A DNA stretch of 64,000 nt from Lepas anatifera (Eukaryota; Arthropoda; Thecostraca; Lepadidae): assembly GCA_034440635.1 (NCBI GenBank), contig JAOTON010001939.1, positions 62,001-126,000 of the forward strand. The letters are read 5' to 3'. Shown piece by piece: positions 1 through 9,654 of this stretch (its first letter is position 1; every line of letters begins with the position of its first letter). The notes beneath the pieces were generated by a model. The model was given only the letters and a program-made list of their open reading frames with translations. It ran no database searches and was not told where the DNA came from. The translations under genes and the position numbers were made by a program.

Positions 1-392
1 TGATCAACAAGGCCCTCATGAGATTGTAACCGGCTGTCGCATGCGTTTTTTTAACAACTGCTCCATGCATGCTTAACAACATATCACGATTAAGATACGC
101 CAAACGGAGGCAGCCCTGCCTGTGCGGCCGTGGGTGAAAGGTCCAGTTTCTTCCGCGAATCGTCCTCTTTATAGGCATTTGAGGTGAGTGTGTTAGGTAG
201 AAAGAGATTCTTTGCTCTTTGACATGGCCTTTGGATGGTTATGATGCCACTCAGTACACGATGCTGCACTGTGTGGAGACTCGCACTTTATTCTGCAGTT
301 TCATGTTGTTTTTCCGACTTGGTAATGAAATTATTTTTCAGATTTTTTCTCTCCACTGGTTAATGTCCGCTCATATGATGAAACCAGACCAG

Positions 393-560
393 CCAGTCTG
401 CAGAACGTGGCAGATTTCGATGAGATCTCGTTGGGGCAGCCTCGGGGCAGACCTACCGATTTGGGGCAGCTTTTGGCCAGTCTGCAGAACGTGGCAGATT
501 TCGACGAGATCTCGTTGGGGCAGCCTCGGGGCAGACCTACCGATTTGGGGCAGCTTTTGG
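393..560 (+). repeat. Tandem duplication of the 84-bp transposon terminus
   Basis: The terminal 84 bp, starting CCAGTCTGCAGAACGTGG, occurs twice in tandem (starts at 393 and 477) with one or two differences. Each unit contains three TTGGGGCAG-type motifs. Copy 2 has a single terminus. Confidence 0.85.
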
Positions 561-1057
561 TCGATCTTGGGGCAGAGGGGAGCTCTTGGGGCAGGAACTA
601 GTACTTGGGGCAGCAGTCGGTCCCGGTAACCGCTGAGGGAAGAAGAAAAAACAACGAAAAGAAACAACAATCATTAGTTAAAATTGCGCCGTAAAAGCTG
701 AATTGTCTCAAAAGCGTCATATTTGTCATCAAGAGGAATATGGTTAAAAGATACCAAATCAGGAAATTTTTTAATAGACGCAAAGTCAAAGTTCCTGAAA
801 TTAATAAAAAATCAGGCAACGTGTGCCTTTCTAAAGCTAAATTTATTTTTTTGTAAATTTTTAATCTAAACTAAGTTTTAGTTACAAAAACAATCTAAGA
901 ACTCTAAATAAAATTTCCCTGTATGTAGTTTTTTGCATTTCCTCTGCTATGTTTTGATCACCAAAGGCCGGCAAATCGGGTGTATGTCAAAAGGTCCACT
1001 GTTCAAAGGGTCCACCGTTCATAAGAAAATCATGCCAACTCCTTCCCCCAAGAACAA

Positions 1058-1502
1058 GGGTGCGTTCTTTGAAATATTCCAGCCTGGAATTCCAGGGACA
1101 GTGATGTCACAGCCGTTCTTTGAAATTTTCCCGGGATTCCGCGTGGAATATTCCCGCCATTCTGCGCGGAATGGTGGGAATAGAAAAAGCAGTCCCGCTC
1201 AAGATGGCGGCGCCCATGCATGAATTTTGTAACAGTAAGTTCGTGGACTCTGAATATTTATCTGCTTGAAAGGTCCATTATATGTTTTTGCAGGATAATC
1301 GGAACCTTATAATAACAGTTAAATGAAGGTAAATGAAAGATTTGCGCGCACACAAGTCAAAATAAATAATAAGATTGTCGCACCTCGCCATTTACGCCGC
1401 ATTCCGGCCTCTGTCAAGAACGTTCCCAGCTGGAATCCGCGGAATATCACGATGTCACAACCCCTGGAATTCCACCTCGGAATAATTCAAAGAACGCAGC
1501 CC
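1058..1502. mobile_element. Nested TIR element (MITE) inside transposon copy 1
   Basis: About 445 bp with imperfect inverted ends of about 36 bp (left GGGTGCGTTCTTTGAAATA; right, complemented, GGGCTGCGTTCTTTGAATTA), both running on into GGAATTCC. The element is absent from the equivalent position of copy 2, which gives an empty-site comparison. The duplicated target may be only AA. No coding capacity. Confidence 0.65.
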
Positions 1503-2314
1503 AAATGCCGGTCAGTGATGTGACGTCACAAGGGCGTACGGGAATCTTTCTTTGCTTGAGTCTTGTGAATCCATACATATATTTGCGAAGATGTACACCA
1601 TAAATAGATGGGGTACGACGAAGGAAACTCTAAAGCGATCACAGGATAAGCTTGTAGGCACTAAAACTAACGTGGTTAAGAATCGAGCGAGACTCCAGGA
1701 ACTGTGAAAATATTCCAAATTTTGTTATGCTTTCATGAAAATTTGGGAAAATGGGGGGAAATGCTTTAGCTTTAGAAAGAATTATTCTTTTTCAAATGTA
1801 GTTATCAATTGAAAAACTTTGTAAAGTTAAGATTATACAGCCTGAAAGCAGAGGCAAATGACGTCTGTAGGGGAAAATACACCTTGTAAATATACCTTTG
1901 AATAAAAGTATTCTTGAAGTCGTGCATCATGAATGCAAGATAGCTGCTGCTGTGCGTGGAGGGTGGTGAGTGCGTTGTCGTAGTCGAGTTGGATGCACAG
2001 TTTTATTTCATTTCTGGGTGTTTCGTTTAAAATGGAGTAGATAAAAATGTATCAGTAAAAATACCCTCCTATTGGAGGAGTCTGCCCCAGCATCCAGATT
2101 TCTGCCCCAATTGGGGCAGGCTTTGGGCTGCCTCAAGCGCCTCGTCGAGTCGCCTGCCACGTTCTGCAGACTGGCAGACCAGACTCTCACCCTTGCACCC
2201 TGTTGGGTGGTCGTACATAGTACCTAGTACCTAGTACCTAGTAGAAAACGGAGATTGGAGGCCAATTAAGGCCTATGAAGTCCGGTCACAACGAGCTCTA
2301 GTGTGGTGTTTTGG

Positions 2315-2969
2315 TCCTAGTCTGTGTCGGGGATGTGATATTTTATATCGATCCAGAAAGCATCTAGCCTCGATTTGAACGCAATAGTTGAAGGGGCGCA
2401 GGCAACCTCAGCGGGAAGGCTGTTCCAGTCGTTCACAACCACGAACTCCAAACGCGTTACGCCGGGAGGCGAGAATGAGCTCTTGGTTTTATAAGTTTCA
2501 GCTGGTGGCCTCTTGTTCGAGCGGATCTGTCGACCGAGAAGAATCTGGCAGGGTCAACATCCAGGGAAGTGTGCAGGATTTGATACACCCTGATCATGTC
2601 GCCCCGTCTTCTCCTATAGTAGAGCGATGGAAGATCTAGTTCCTGCAGACGCTCATTGTAAGGTTTATGCCGAATGCTTCGGACCATTCTTGTGGCTCTC
2701 CTCTGGACCCGTTCAATCATCTTCTGGTCGCATCTATTGAATGGTCCCCAGGTCAGGTTGCCATATTCCAAATGTGGGCGCACCAGTGTCATGTACAAAA
2801 TCGGGAGTGTTGTCAAATCAATTTTGCGAAAAGATCTTTTGATCAAACCTAGTATCTGGTTGCCTTTTTTTGTTGCTGACGCTGCTTGGTCGCGGAACTT
2901 CAAATCAGAGTCAACTCGAATACCGAGGTCCTTCTCAACCGTGGAGACCAGAAGGTTTGTGGCGCCCAT
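2315..2969 (-). pseudogene. LINE-A polymerase, C-terminal fragment
   Basis: The frame from 2969 to 2457 has the C-terminal signatures of CR1-like polymerase proteins after the catalytic RT core: VEKDLGIRVDSDLKF, then VRPHLEYGNLTWGPF, then YRRRRGDMIRVYQIL. Near 2460 the match moves to another frame (VVNDWNSLPAEVV-like residues) and ends at a TAG around 2315. It is separated from the RT core by the insertion at about 3.0-3.7 kb. Clade assignment (CR1-like) is by recognition only. Confidence 0.75.
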
Positions 2970-3321
2970 GAGGTATCGGCATGGAATAGAGATACCTGGA
3001 ATGGAGACCTCAATGCAAACCCGCCCCGCTTTTGGGTGCCAATCTAGGACATGAAAAATCCTTCGGTAAGTAAAGCTCGGTAAGGACCAATGTAAAGTCT
3101 ATGGGAGATGTGGTGGCCCATGAGTTTGATGCGTCATAACTTATAAACCGTGGCTTGCACAGGAAAACGACCATGCATTTCGGAAAGCCCAATCTGTGGT
3201 GCGTCCGCTAAAATACATTTTAGGCATGAAATACCTAAAATCTTAGAGCAAAGCGCAGGAGAAATCAGAATCTGATACTGCAGCTCAACTTGTATTATAA
3301 CATGTTTTAAGCGCGCGCGGC

Positions 3322-3400
3322 CCAGTGCCGTAATAGCGCAGTGTGTTAAGCCTCGTCTAGTAAGCGAAAGATCTCGGGTTCGAATCCCACGCGTGGAACT
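3322..3400 (+). repeat. tRNA-like SINE head (A and B boxes), unit 1
   Basis: The sequence shows an A-box-like TAATAGCGCAGTGTG and a B box, GGTTCGAATCC, with tRNA-like spacing. The acceptor stem does not pair well, so this is better read as a tRNA-derived SINE than a working tRNA gene. It sits in the segment that interrupts LINE-A. Confidence 0.5.
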
Positions 3401-3424
3401 TTTCATCTTCATAATGGTAATTTC

Positions 3425-3500
3425 GTCGCTCAATAGCGCAGTTGGCAGCATGCTCGTCTAGCAATCGTTGTGTTCCGGGTTCGAATCCGGGCTCACGCTG
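3425..3500 (+). repeat. tRNA-like SINE head (A and B boxes), unit 2
   Basis: A second tRNA-like unit follows unit 1 by about 30 bp: A-box-like TAGCGCAGTTGGCAGC and a B box GGTTCGAATCC. The T-stem has one G-G mismatch. Two such heads in tandem suggest a dimeric SINE. What follows (3500-3660) is AT-rich and has no recognisable gene. Confidence 0.5.
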
Positions 3501-3665
3501 ATTTTGCATTCATATTTTATGGTTATTATGCAATTATTTAGGTTTATATTGGATAAATAATACCTCAGTAGTAGCTGTTTCCTCTGGGTTGAAGTAAGGC
3601 ACGCGCAAAGGCCTGTTTTTTGTTGAATGTTTTAATGTCGTTTATATTTTAATGTTCTTGGCTAT

Positions 3666-5150
3666 TTACCCAATTCTTTTTAATGAGCCCCACAAAAGCA
3701 TCCCAGAAATCAACGAGCCTTCCGTTCCAGGTATCTGTATTCCATGGTATCGGTGGTGGTTGTTGTTGGGTCCTAAATGGAGTACTGTGCATTTGGTTTG
3801 GTTGAATGGAAGTTGCCAGGTTTCTGACCATTTCATTACCCGCTCGATGTCTGCCTGGAGTACTTCAGATGGGGCTGGTCCGTTACATGGTGCGTATATT
3901 TTTGTGTCGTCGGCAAAGATCTTTGTCTGAGCCTGGACTACGTCGGGAAGGTCGTTAATATATATAAGAAATAATACTGGGCCCAGCACAGACCCCTGCG
4001 GGACGCCACTGGCCACTGGAGCCCATCCAGATATGTCTCCACCCACTACAACCCTCTGTTCACGGTCCGTCAGGAAACTACGGATCCAGGCCAGAAGCTT
4101 CCCCTGCACACCGTACCCTCGCAGCTTGCAGATGAGTCTTGTGTGTGGCACAGTGTCAAACGCCTTGCGAAAGTCTAGGTAGACACTGTCCACAGGCTGA
4201 CCATCTTCCAAGTACCCGGTCCAGTCGTCCATAACCTCGAGAAGCTGGGTGTCACAAGACCTGCCTGGGCGGAAGCCATGTTGGGATGTTGAGAAGAGGT
4301 TGTTTGTTGACATGTGGAGCAACAGTTGGTCACGAATCACAGACTCAAGCACTCTGCAAGCTACAGATGTCAAACTAATAGGTCTATAATTTCCCGGTGA
4401 CTGTCTGTCCCCTTTCTTAAAGATGGGTACCACAGATCCCTGCTTCCACACCTTGGGAAGTATTCCTGTGTCCAGGGATCGACGGAATAGAGCTGCCAGT
4501 GGAGCTGACAGCTGGAAAGCTGCTTCTCTCATAACCTGGGGGTGAAGGTAGTCGGGTCCCGGGGAGCCAGTTGGTTTCAGACAGAGGAGTTTCTTACAGA
4601 CCAGTTCGGATGTAATAGCAATGCTCTGCAGAGGCGGGCCACTGTATCTCTCTTCAAATGGTGGGAGGAAAGCAAGATTCTCAATGGTCCACACAGATGA
4701 GAAATAGTTGTTGAGGAGGTTGGCTTTATCGACGTCGACACTGTGTAGGTGGCCTTTGCTGTCGATGAGGTCATCCACCCTCGACTTGGTTTTGAGTTTA
4801 GAGTGGACATGACGCCAAAAAGGTTTAACTGTTTCTTTGAGGCAGCCAACCAACATCTCCTCATGTTTGTACAGAAGCTTGCGGGTGAGGGAGCGCAAAT
4901 TATTCCGCAAGACTGAATATCTGGCAAAAAGGAGAGGTTTGTCAAATTCGGATCTGCATTTCCTGTAGTCGCACCAGGCTTTGTTTTTCTTTCTCTTGAG
5001 GCAGGTGGCTTCCCTAGTTATGTAAACCTTGCTAGGGTTAGTCTTGGTTTTAATGCTAGGAATGCACTCCTTGATAATATCTTCCAACTTTACCAGAAAG
5101 AGATCATATGCCTGATTTATTTCCAATTGATCAAGATCACTCCAATCCAT
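3666..5150 (-). pseudogene. LINE-A reverse transcriptase
   Basis: An open frame of 494 codons covering the linker and RT core of an APE-type LINE. Visible motifs: VPIFKKGDRQSPGNYRPISL (thumb-side region), VYLDFRKAFDTV, SGVPQGSVLGPVLF and the catalytic IFADDTKIY. The reading frame then runs out of the family into the inserted segment near 3.74 kb, and its continuation lies at 2969-2315. The polymerase would copy LINE RNA at a nicked target in the nucleus. The element as a whole is broken. Confidence 0.85.
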
Positions 5151-5209
5151 ATCATGGAGGAGGTGGCGAAGCTGCGGGAAGTCTGCCCTCCGAAAGTTGA
5201 GCTTAGCCT

Positions 5210-5555
5210 TCAGTGGCGCAATAGGGGCTGTGTAGCAGCGGTATGAGAATTCAATATAAGGTGGTCGCTTGCACCGAGTGGTGGCAGATAAGTCAAGTTG
5301 GCTATCATGTCAGGTTCATTAGTGATAATAAGGTCAAGAACCGAGGGAGCGAGCTGGGGCCTAAACCAAGTGGACTGGTTTACATGTTGATACAAGAAAC
5401 TATCCTGCAAGAGCTCAATGAAAATGTGTGAGATATGTGCTGGTGGAGCAGAGGAAAGCATACTGTTCCAATCTATTTGTGGCAAGTTAAAGTCTCCTCC
5501 AATAAGGAGATGGGATGGATGGGAGAGCGCCTAGATCCAGCAAGGAGTGTGGCAG
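5210..5555 (-). pseudogene. LINE-A APE endonuclease, C-terminal half
   Basis: Minus-strand translation shows GGDFNLPQIDWN (the catalytic D and N), SVLDLIITNEPDM and GASDHLIL (the catalytic SDH), the last blocks of an apurinic-like endonuclease. The first half is found at about 9217-9600, beyond the inserted LINE-B. The short sequence GCCTG occurs at both junctions (5555-5559 and 9217-9221) and may be the target duplication of LINE-B. Confidence 0.75.
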
Positions 5556-5737
5556 CCTGTCGGACGCTCCGTGAAAATTCCATGATTCTCGGTATTTTGG
5601 ACGTTGTTGTGCAGCATAAGTTTGCTCGTGACATGCCTGAAGTGTTCTTCTAGCTTCACAGTAATTTGTTTGTCAGTTTTGAAGTGTACACAACCGACAA
5701 TAGGTGTTTTAGAGTCGGTTGTGGTTGAGGGTGACCC

Positions 5738-7666
5738 GTGACAAGCATGGCGGCCGAGGCCCCGACAATGATTGATCCTGAAAGCAGATTCTCTACATTA
5801 ACTACGCCCGGTATCCAGCGTGGCGTGGTAGCCGAGCGGGTAAGGCATCCGCGTACTGCACCGGCGAGGCCGGTTCGAGACCCGAACAGCGCAGGGTCTT
5901 TGGCCGCTTTGCTGCTGCTTCTGCTCCTCCTTATTGCGCAGGCTGCAGAGTGGTCAACGGCCCACCACCAGCTGCTATCAGCCACGGCAGCTTCGCCGGT
6001 TGACCGGAGTCACCACTGGGCTATAGCGACGATGGAGCCATCTGTCGGGACAACTCTGAACGTCAAGTTGCCAACCGTCTGGTTTCGGCGCTCGGGTCGT
6101 TATTTCAGAACAAGGACGCGCTACGATAGCAAAGCTGTGGCAACCTACCAGTGCTGTCGTCTCCTGCAGATCGCTGGGGATGTCGAGATAAATCCCGGGC
6201 CAGTATCGGGGGAAGGACAGACTTCTGTTCGTGAACGACCAATGAAGTTTAGTGCTCTTCTGCACAATACACAGAGTTTGCGAAATAAGATGGGACAGAT
6301 GCGTGCTGGTGCGGAAGAGTTCCAGTCTTACGACGTAATCGCCTTCACGGAAACATGGCTGGACGACGGTGTCGGAGACGCTGAGCTCGGTGCCACCCTG
6401 CCGGACCACACCTGGTTTCGGCGTGACAGAGGAAGTGTTGGAGGAGGTGTCGCTTGCGCTGTCCACTCATCCCTGCTTCCTACAAAACGAGACCATCCAG
6501 ATTTGAACACCGAGACTCTGATTATACAGCTCGCAAAGCCCAACATGATCATTGTCGTGTGCTACCGACCACCCAGTGACGATGAGTCACTGGAACGGAT
6601 TGGTCAGTGTCTCGCAGCGCTACCAGAAGCGAGACCACTTCTGGTTATGGGCGATTTTAATTTGCCTGAACTACAGTGGCTTCCTGGTGAAGACGAAAAC
6701 TCCCAACCAATGCTAGTGAGAAATTCTGGCCGAGCCATCCGTTTCATTGAGACTTGTGAAGTGATTGGCCTAACACAGCTGGTAACGACGCCAACCAGGG
6801 GCCCGAACATTCTAGACTTAGTGCTAACGAGACACATCTGTGAGGCGTCAGCACGGCCGCGACCGAGCAGTATCACTTCAGACCACGATGAAGTAGTGGT
6901 ATCTTTCGCTGCAAGATCCTCACCTCCAGTTCGTGTAACCCGCTCCGTCGCCCTGAACTACCGTCGCGCCGATTTCGATGGACTTCGTCGCACTCTTCAG
7001 GCTACTCCATGGAATCTGCTGGATAACTTAGAAACTGATGAGGCTGTATCGATGTTTTACACTCTTGTAGACGCAGCGATACGAGATCACGTCCCCACAG
7101 TTGTGCCCAAAAAGCGTTTTCCACCATGGTTTACTGCAGAGGTTAGACGCGCCCTTAAGTTAAAGCAGGCAGCTTTTGAGCGCATGAAACGTCAGCCTGA
7201 AGATGAGCGAGTTAAGTTGGAATTCGTGCGAAATCGTGCCCTGTTCAAACGTGTATCTGGTAGGAGTTACTCTGAGTACCTGCAGGGCATTATGGGTGAT
7301 TTTGTCTCGAATCCGAAACGATTTTGGTCTTTTCTTAAGTGTTTTAAGCAGGTGAAGGGGATTTCGGTGTTAGAGGAAAACGGTACACAGATATCCGACG
7401 ACGTTGGTAGAGCAAATTTGCTGAATCGAACATTTGCAAATAAATTTTCCTCCCCAAACGTTACTCATTTTCCAAACCTACCTTTCTCGACCGATGAAAC
7501 ATTATCGGACTTCCACGTGACAGAGGAAGCTGTGTGCCGTTTACTCAAAGATCTGGTAGTGAGTAAAGCTTGTGGCCCAGACGGCCTAAGCGCTCGCATT
7601 CTCAGGGAGTGTGCGGTGGAATTGGCCGTTCCTCTGTGCAAGGTTTTCCCGCTTATCACTGGCTAA
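5738..7666 (+). CDS. LINE-B ORF, 5' part: leader, 2A motif, APE endonuclease
   Basis: 642 codons. Residues about 51-65 include an eight-leucine run. Residues 147-155 read GDVEINPGP, the 2A consensus D-x-E-x-N-P-G-P, at which ribosomes skip the Gly-Pro bond. After it comes an APE domain with LLHNTQSLRNKM, TETWL, VCYRPPS, GDFNLPEL, ILDLVLT and SDHDEVVV, which nicks target DNA for target-primed reverse transcription. An RT lead-in follows to a premature TAA at 7664-7666. The stop results from one extra base in CCC (7648-7650); the family sequence continues in the next frame. A shorter start at ATG 6031 (MEPSVG) is possible and would leave out the leucine run and the tRNA-like leader. Confidence 0.85.
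   Translation: MTSMAAEAPTMIDPESRFSTLTTPGIQRGVVAERVRHPRTAPARPVRDPNSAGSLAALLLLLLLLIAQAAEWSTAHHQLLSATAASPVDRSHHWAIATMEPSVGTTLNVKLPTVWFRRSGRYFRTRTRYDSKAVATYQCCRLLQIAGDVEINPGPVSGEGQTSVRERPMKFSALLHNTQSLRNKMGQMRAGAEEFQSYDVIAFTETWLDDGVGDAELGATLPDHTWFRRDRGSVGGGVACAVHSSLLPTKRDHPDLNTETLIIQLAKPNMIIVVCYRPPSDDESLERIGQCLAALPEARPLLVMGDFNLPELQWLPGEDENSQPMLVRNSGRAIRFIETCEVIGLTQLVTTPTRGPNILDLVLTRHICEASARPRPSSITSDHDEVVVSFAARSSPPVRVTRSVALNYRRADFDGLRRTLQATPWNLLDNLETDEAVSMFYTLVDAAIRDHVPTVVPKKRFPPWFTAEVRRALKLKQAAFERMKRQPEDERVKLEFVRNRALFKRVSGRSYSEYLQGIMGDFVSNPKRFWSFLKCFKQVKGISVLEENGTQISDDVGRANLLNRTFANKFSSPNVTHFPNLPFSTDETLSDFHVTEEAVCRLLKDLVVSKACGPDGLSARILRECAVELAVPLCKVFPLITG
5819..5893 (+). repeat. tRNA-like sequence in the LINE-B leader
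   Basis: The stretch has the look of a tRNA-Ser/Leu gene: TAGCCGAGCGGGTAAGGC (A box and D arm) followed by GGTTCGAGACC (B box). It lies in the LINE-B leader, about 140 bases before ATG 6031 and 280 bases before the 2A motif. It could supply an internal pol III-type promoter or come from an old SINE; neither is shown. Confidence 0.5.
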
Positions 7667-9092
7667 TGGTATATTTCCAGAACAGTGGGCAGAGGCAAAT
7701 ATTGTCCCCATTTACAAAAAAGGCTCTAGAAAAAATCCAGAAAACTATCGTTCGGTTTCATTGTTGCCTCTGTGTGCAAAAGTGTTTGAGAAAATTGTCA
7801 GCGATCAGATTTTTCAACACGTCAGACCTCTCCTTTCGGAAACTCAACACGGGTTTATACAGCATAGATCTTGCGCTTCAAATCTGGCATCTTTCCTTGC
7901 ACATGGATGGGCGGCTATTCAACATAAATCTCAGCTCGATGTGGTATACACAGATTTTTCCAGTGCCTTCCAAAGCGTAAATCATCGCCTACTGCTCTAT
8001 AAACTTCGATGTATGTATGGCCTGGATGGACACGCTCTGAAATGGCTCACATCGTACCTCGGGAGGCGGAAGCAAAGAGTAGTGTTAAATGGCAAGATGT
8101 CCCAGTGGACTCCGGCTGTCTCGGGGACGCCGGAAGGCGGGCATATCTCACCTTTGCTGTTCCTTCTCTACGTGAATGATTTGCCATCTGTAATCTCTAC
8201 AAACTGTTTGATGTTTGCCGATGACGTGAAAATTTTCGTTCAAATTGACACCCAAAATGACGTCATCAGGCTTCAAAATGACTTGGATGCAGTTTCGCGC
8301 TGGGCAGCGGACTGGAAGCTGAAGCTAAACGCATCGAAATGTAAAGCATTCAAAATCACTCTAAACCGCAATTTCATCCCTTCGTCTTACAAAATCAACG
8401 GCGAAATTCTAGAAAATGTTGACAACATCCGAGATCTAGGCGTTATTCTGGACCAAAAACTCACTTTTCAGGCGCAAATAAATTCCATAGTACTAAAAGC
8501 CAATAGGGCATTAGGCCTTCTCATTCGAACCTTCCAGTCAGCTTCCCCCAGATACAAACTGGACAAGCGTGCGACCGTGTCCGTATTCAACGCAAATGTT
8601 CGATCAATTCTTGAATACTGCTCCGTCATTTGGGGCGGAGCAGCAAAATGTCATCTCATTCGCGTGGAGAGGGTTCAGCATAAATTCCTCATGTGGCTAG
8701 CCAACCATACTGAGCCTGCCAGTGCTGTCCTGGACTACAAGTCCCTCCTTAGTTTGTACGATGTGCAATCCCTTCAGGCTAGGCGCCACCAAAGTGATAT
8801 CTTGTTTTTATGTAAAGTTTTTAGAGGCCTCATCTCATCATCACATATTTTACAAGGTTTTACGGTACATGTGCCGGTCAGAACCACTAGGATTTCACGT
8901 TCTACTTTGTTTAGTGTACCGCCGGCTAGAGTGAACACTGTTGCTTCCGGAGCTTTTAATCGCTTACCTCGTCTGGTGAACAGCTTTTTAAACGTGTCAA
9001 CCCTCAGTGATATATTCTGTGATCCGCTCGGGGTAGTGAAGAAAAAATATAGCTGTGTTTGCGGCAGCCGAGCCAGTACTGGTGTGATGTGA
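7611..9092 (+). pseudogene. LINE-B ORF, 3' part: reverse transcriptase
   Basis: This frame carries the RT core and C-terminal part. Visible blocks: IVPIYKKGSRKNPENYR, VYTDFSSAFQSVNH, SGTPEGGHISPLLF (with E where most relatives have Q, as in PQG), MFADDVKIF (the catalytic Asp pair at about 8220-8225) and the post-RT region VRSILEYCSVIWGG. It ends at a TGA (9090-9092), followed by a 3' UTR of about 90 bp before the ACAGATACA repeats. It is out of frame with the endonuclease by one base, so this copy is probably inactive unless the indel is an assembly error. Confidence 0.85.
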
Positions 9093-9154
9093 GTATTTAT
9101 GTTGTAGTTAGGCCTCCATGTGTTTTTAGTTCTTCTGACTTCACCTGTTATTGG

Positions 9155-9600
9155 GTTTTTAAAGACCTGTTGGTGATTTAATACAGATACAACAGATACA
9201 ACAGATACAACAAACTGCCTGAAACAGTCCAGTTAGGGCAGACATCGAGACCTGGTCTTGAGATGATGGACTCCTGTAGATGCTCCCAATCATCAGCTGA
9301 TCTGTACCTTTAAGTCTGACTTGGACCCACAAGTGTTCTATTCCTGAAAAGCCTGGAAGTTTTACTTCACTTGCTTTGAGGGACTCTTTCACAAGTATGG
9401 CCACACCTCTAGTTCCAGATGATCCTAGATGAGGTTGATCGGGGTCAAAGTTAGTGTAGCTCAAAGCCTGGTACTGTCAGAAGTGCAGGAGAAATAGGAA
9501 GAACCTGTGCCTTAGGTATAATTTCAGTAAGAATCATGATGTCTGGTTCATTGCCTGCTATGTGCATGCATAAAGTGTCCCTCTTATTTAGAAATTGGTC
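9155..9600 (-). pseudogene. LINE-A APE endonuclease, N-terminal half
   Basis: Minus-strand translation gives DIMILTEI (catalytic Glu block), YTNFDPDQPHLGSSGTRGVA and IGSIYRSPSS, the first half of an APE domain. A frame change near 9465 separates the TEI block from the remainder. The reading frame runs past the LINE-B junction at about 9217 into the ACAGATACA repeat, seen as CCICCICCIC, which is not real LINE-A protein. Confidence 0.75.
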
Positions 9601-9654
9601 TGTGTTTGTGTATAGAACATTGACTCCCAGTTCGGCTCTCCAATCCTTTGGTTG

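Larger units (their letters stand above)
393..2174. mobile_element. Non-autonomous TIR DNA transposon (hAT-like), copy 1
   Basis: The ends are inverted repeats: CCAGTCTGCAGAACGTGGCA at the left, and its complement ending CTGCAGACTGG at the right. The direct repeat CAGACCAG (385-392 and 2175-2182) is an 8-bp target duplication, which is known for the hAT superfamily. The left end holds many TTGGGGCAG motifs spaced about 17-25 bp apart, and the right end holds CTGCCCCA motifs. These may be subterminal transposase-binding sites (inference). No transposase reading frame is visible. Compared with copy 2, this copy has a duplicated 84-bp terminus, a nested TIR element at 1058-1502 and a further insertion of about 140 bp near 1565-1705. 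Confidence 0.8.
5560..9216 (+). mobile_element. LINE-B: nearly full-length APE-type LINE with a 2A motif, nested in LINE-A
   Basis: A plus-strand element with a 5' leader, a 2A-like motif (6176-6202), an APE endonuclease, a reverse transcriptase and a 3' end of three ACAGATACA repeats (about 9182-9212). It splits the endonuclease of LINE-A in two, so it is the younger insertion. A single extra C in a CCC run at 7648-7650 separates the endonuclease frame from the RT frame; otherwise both are open. It resembles Jockey/CR1-group LINEs of marine invertebrates, but the clade is not settled. Both ends are inferred from the LINE-A break. Confidence 0.85.

Noticed and set aside
219..629. 136-codon plus-strand frame with repeated RTWQISMRSRWGS
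   Set aside because: Translation of the duplicated transposon terminus.
3322..3500. Functional tRNA genes
   Set aside because: B boxes are perfect but acceptor and T stems do not pair properly; SINE heads fit better.
5563..5760. Minus-strand open stretch of about 57 codons (HFKTDKQITVKLEEHF)
   Set aside because: Falls in the LINE-B leader on the opposite strand, has no recognised relatives and lacks a start; could be chance.
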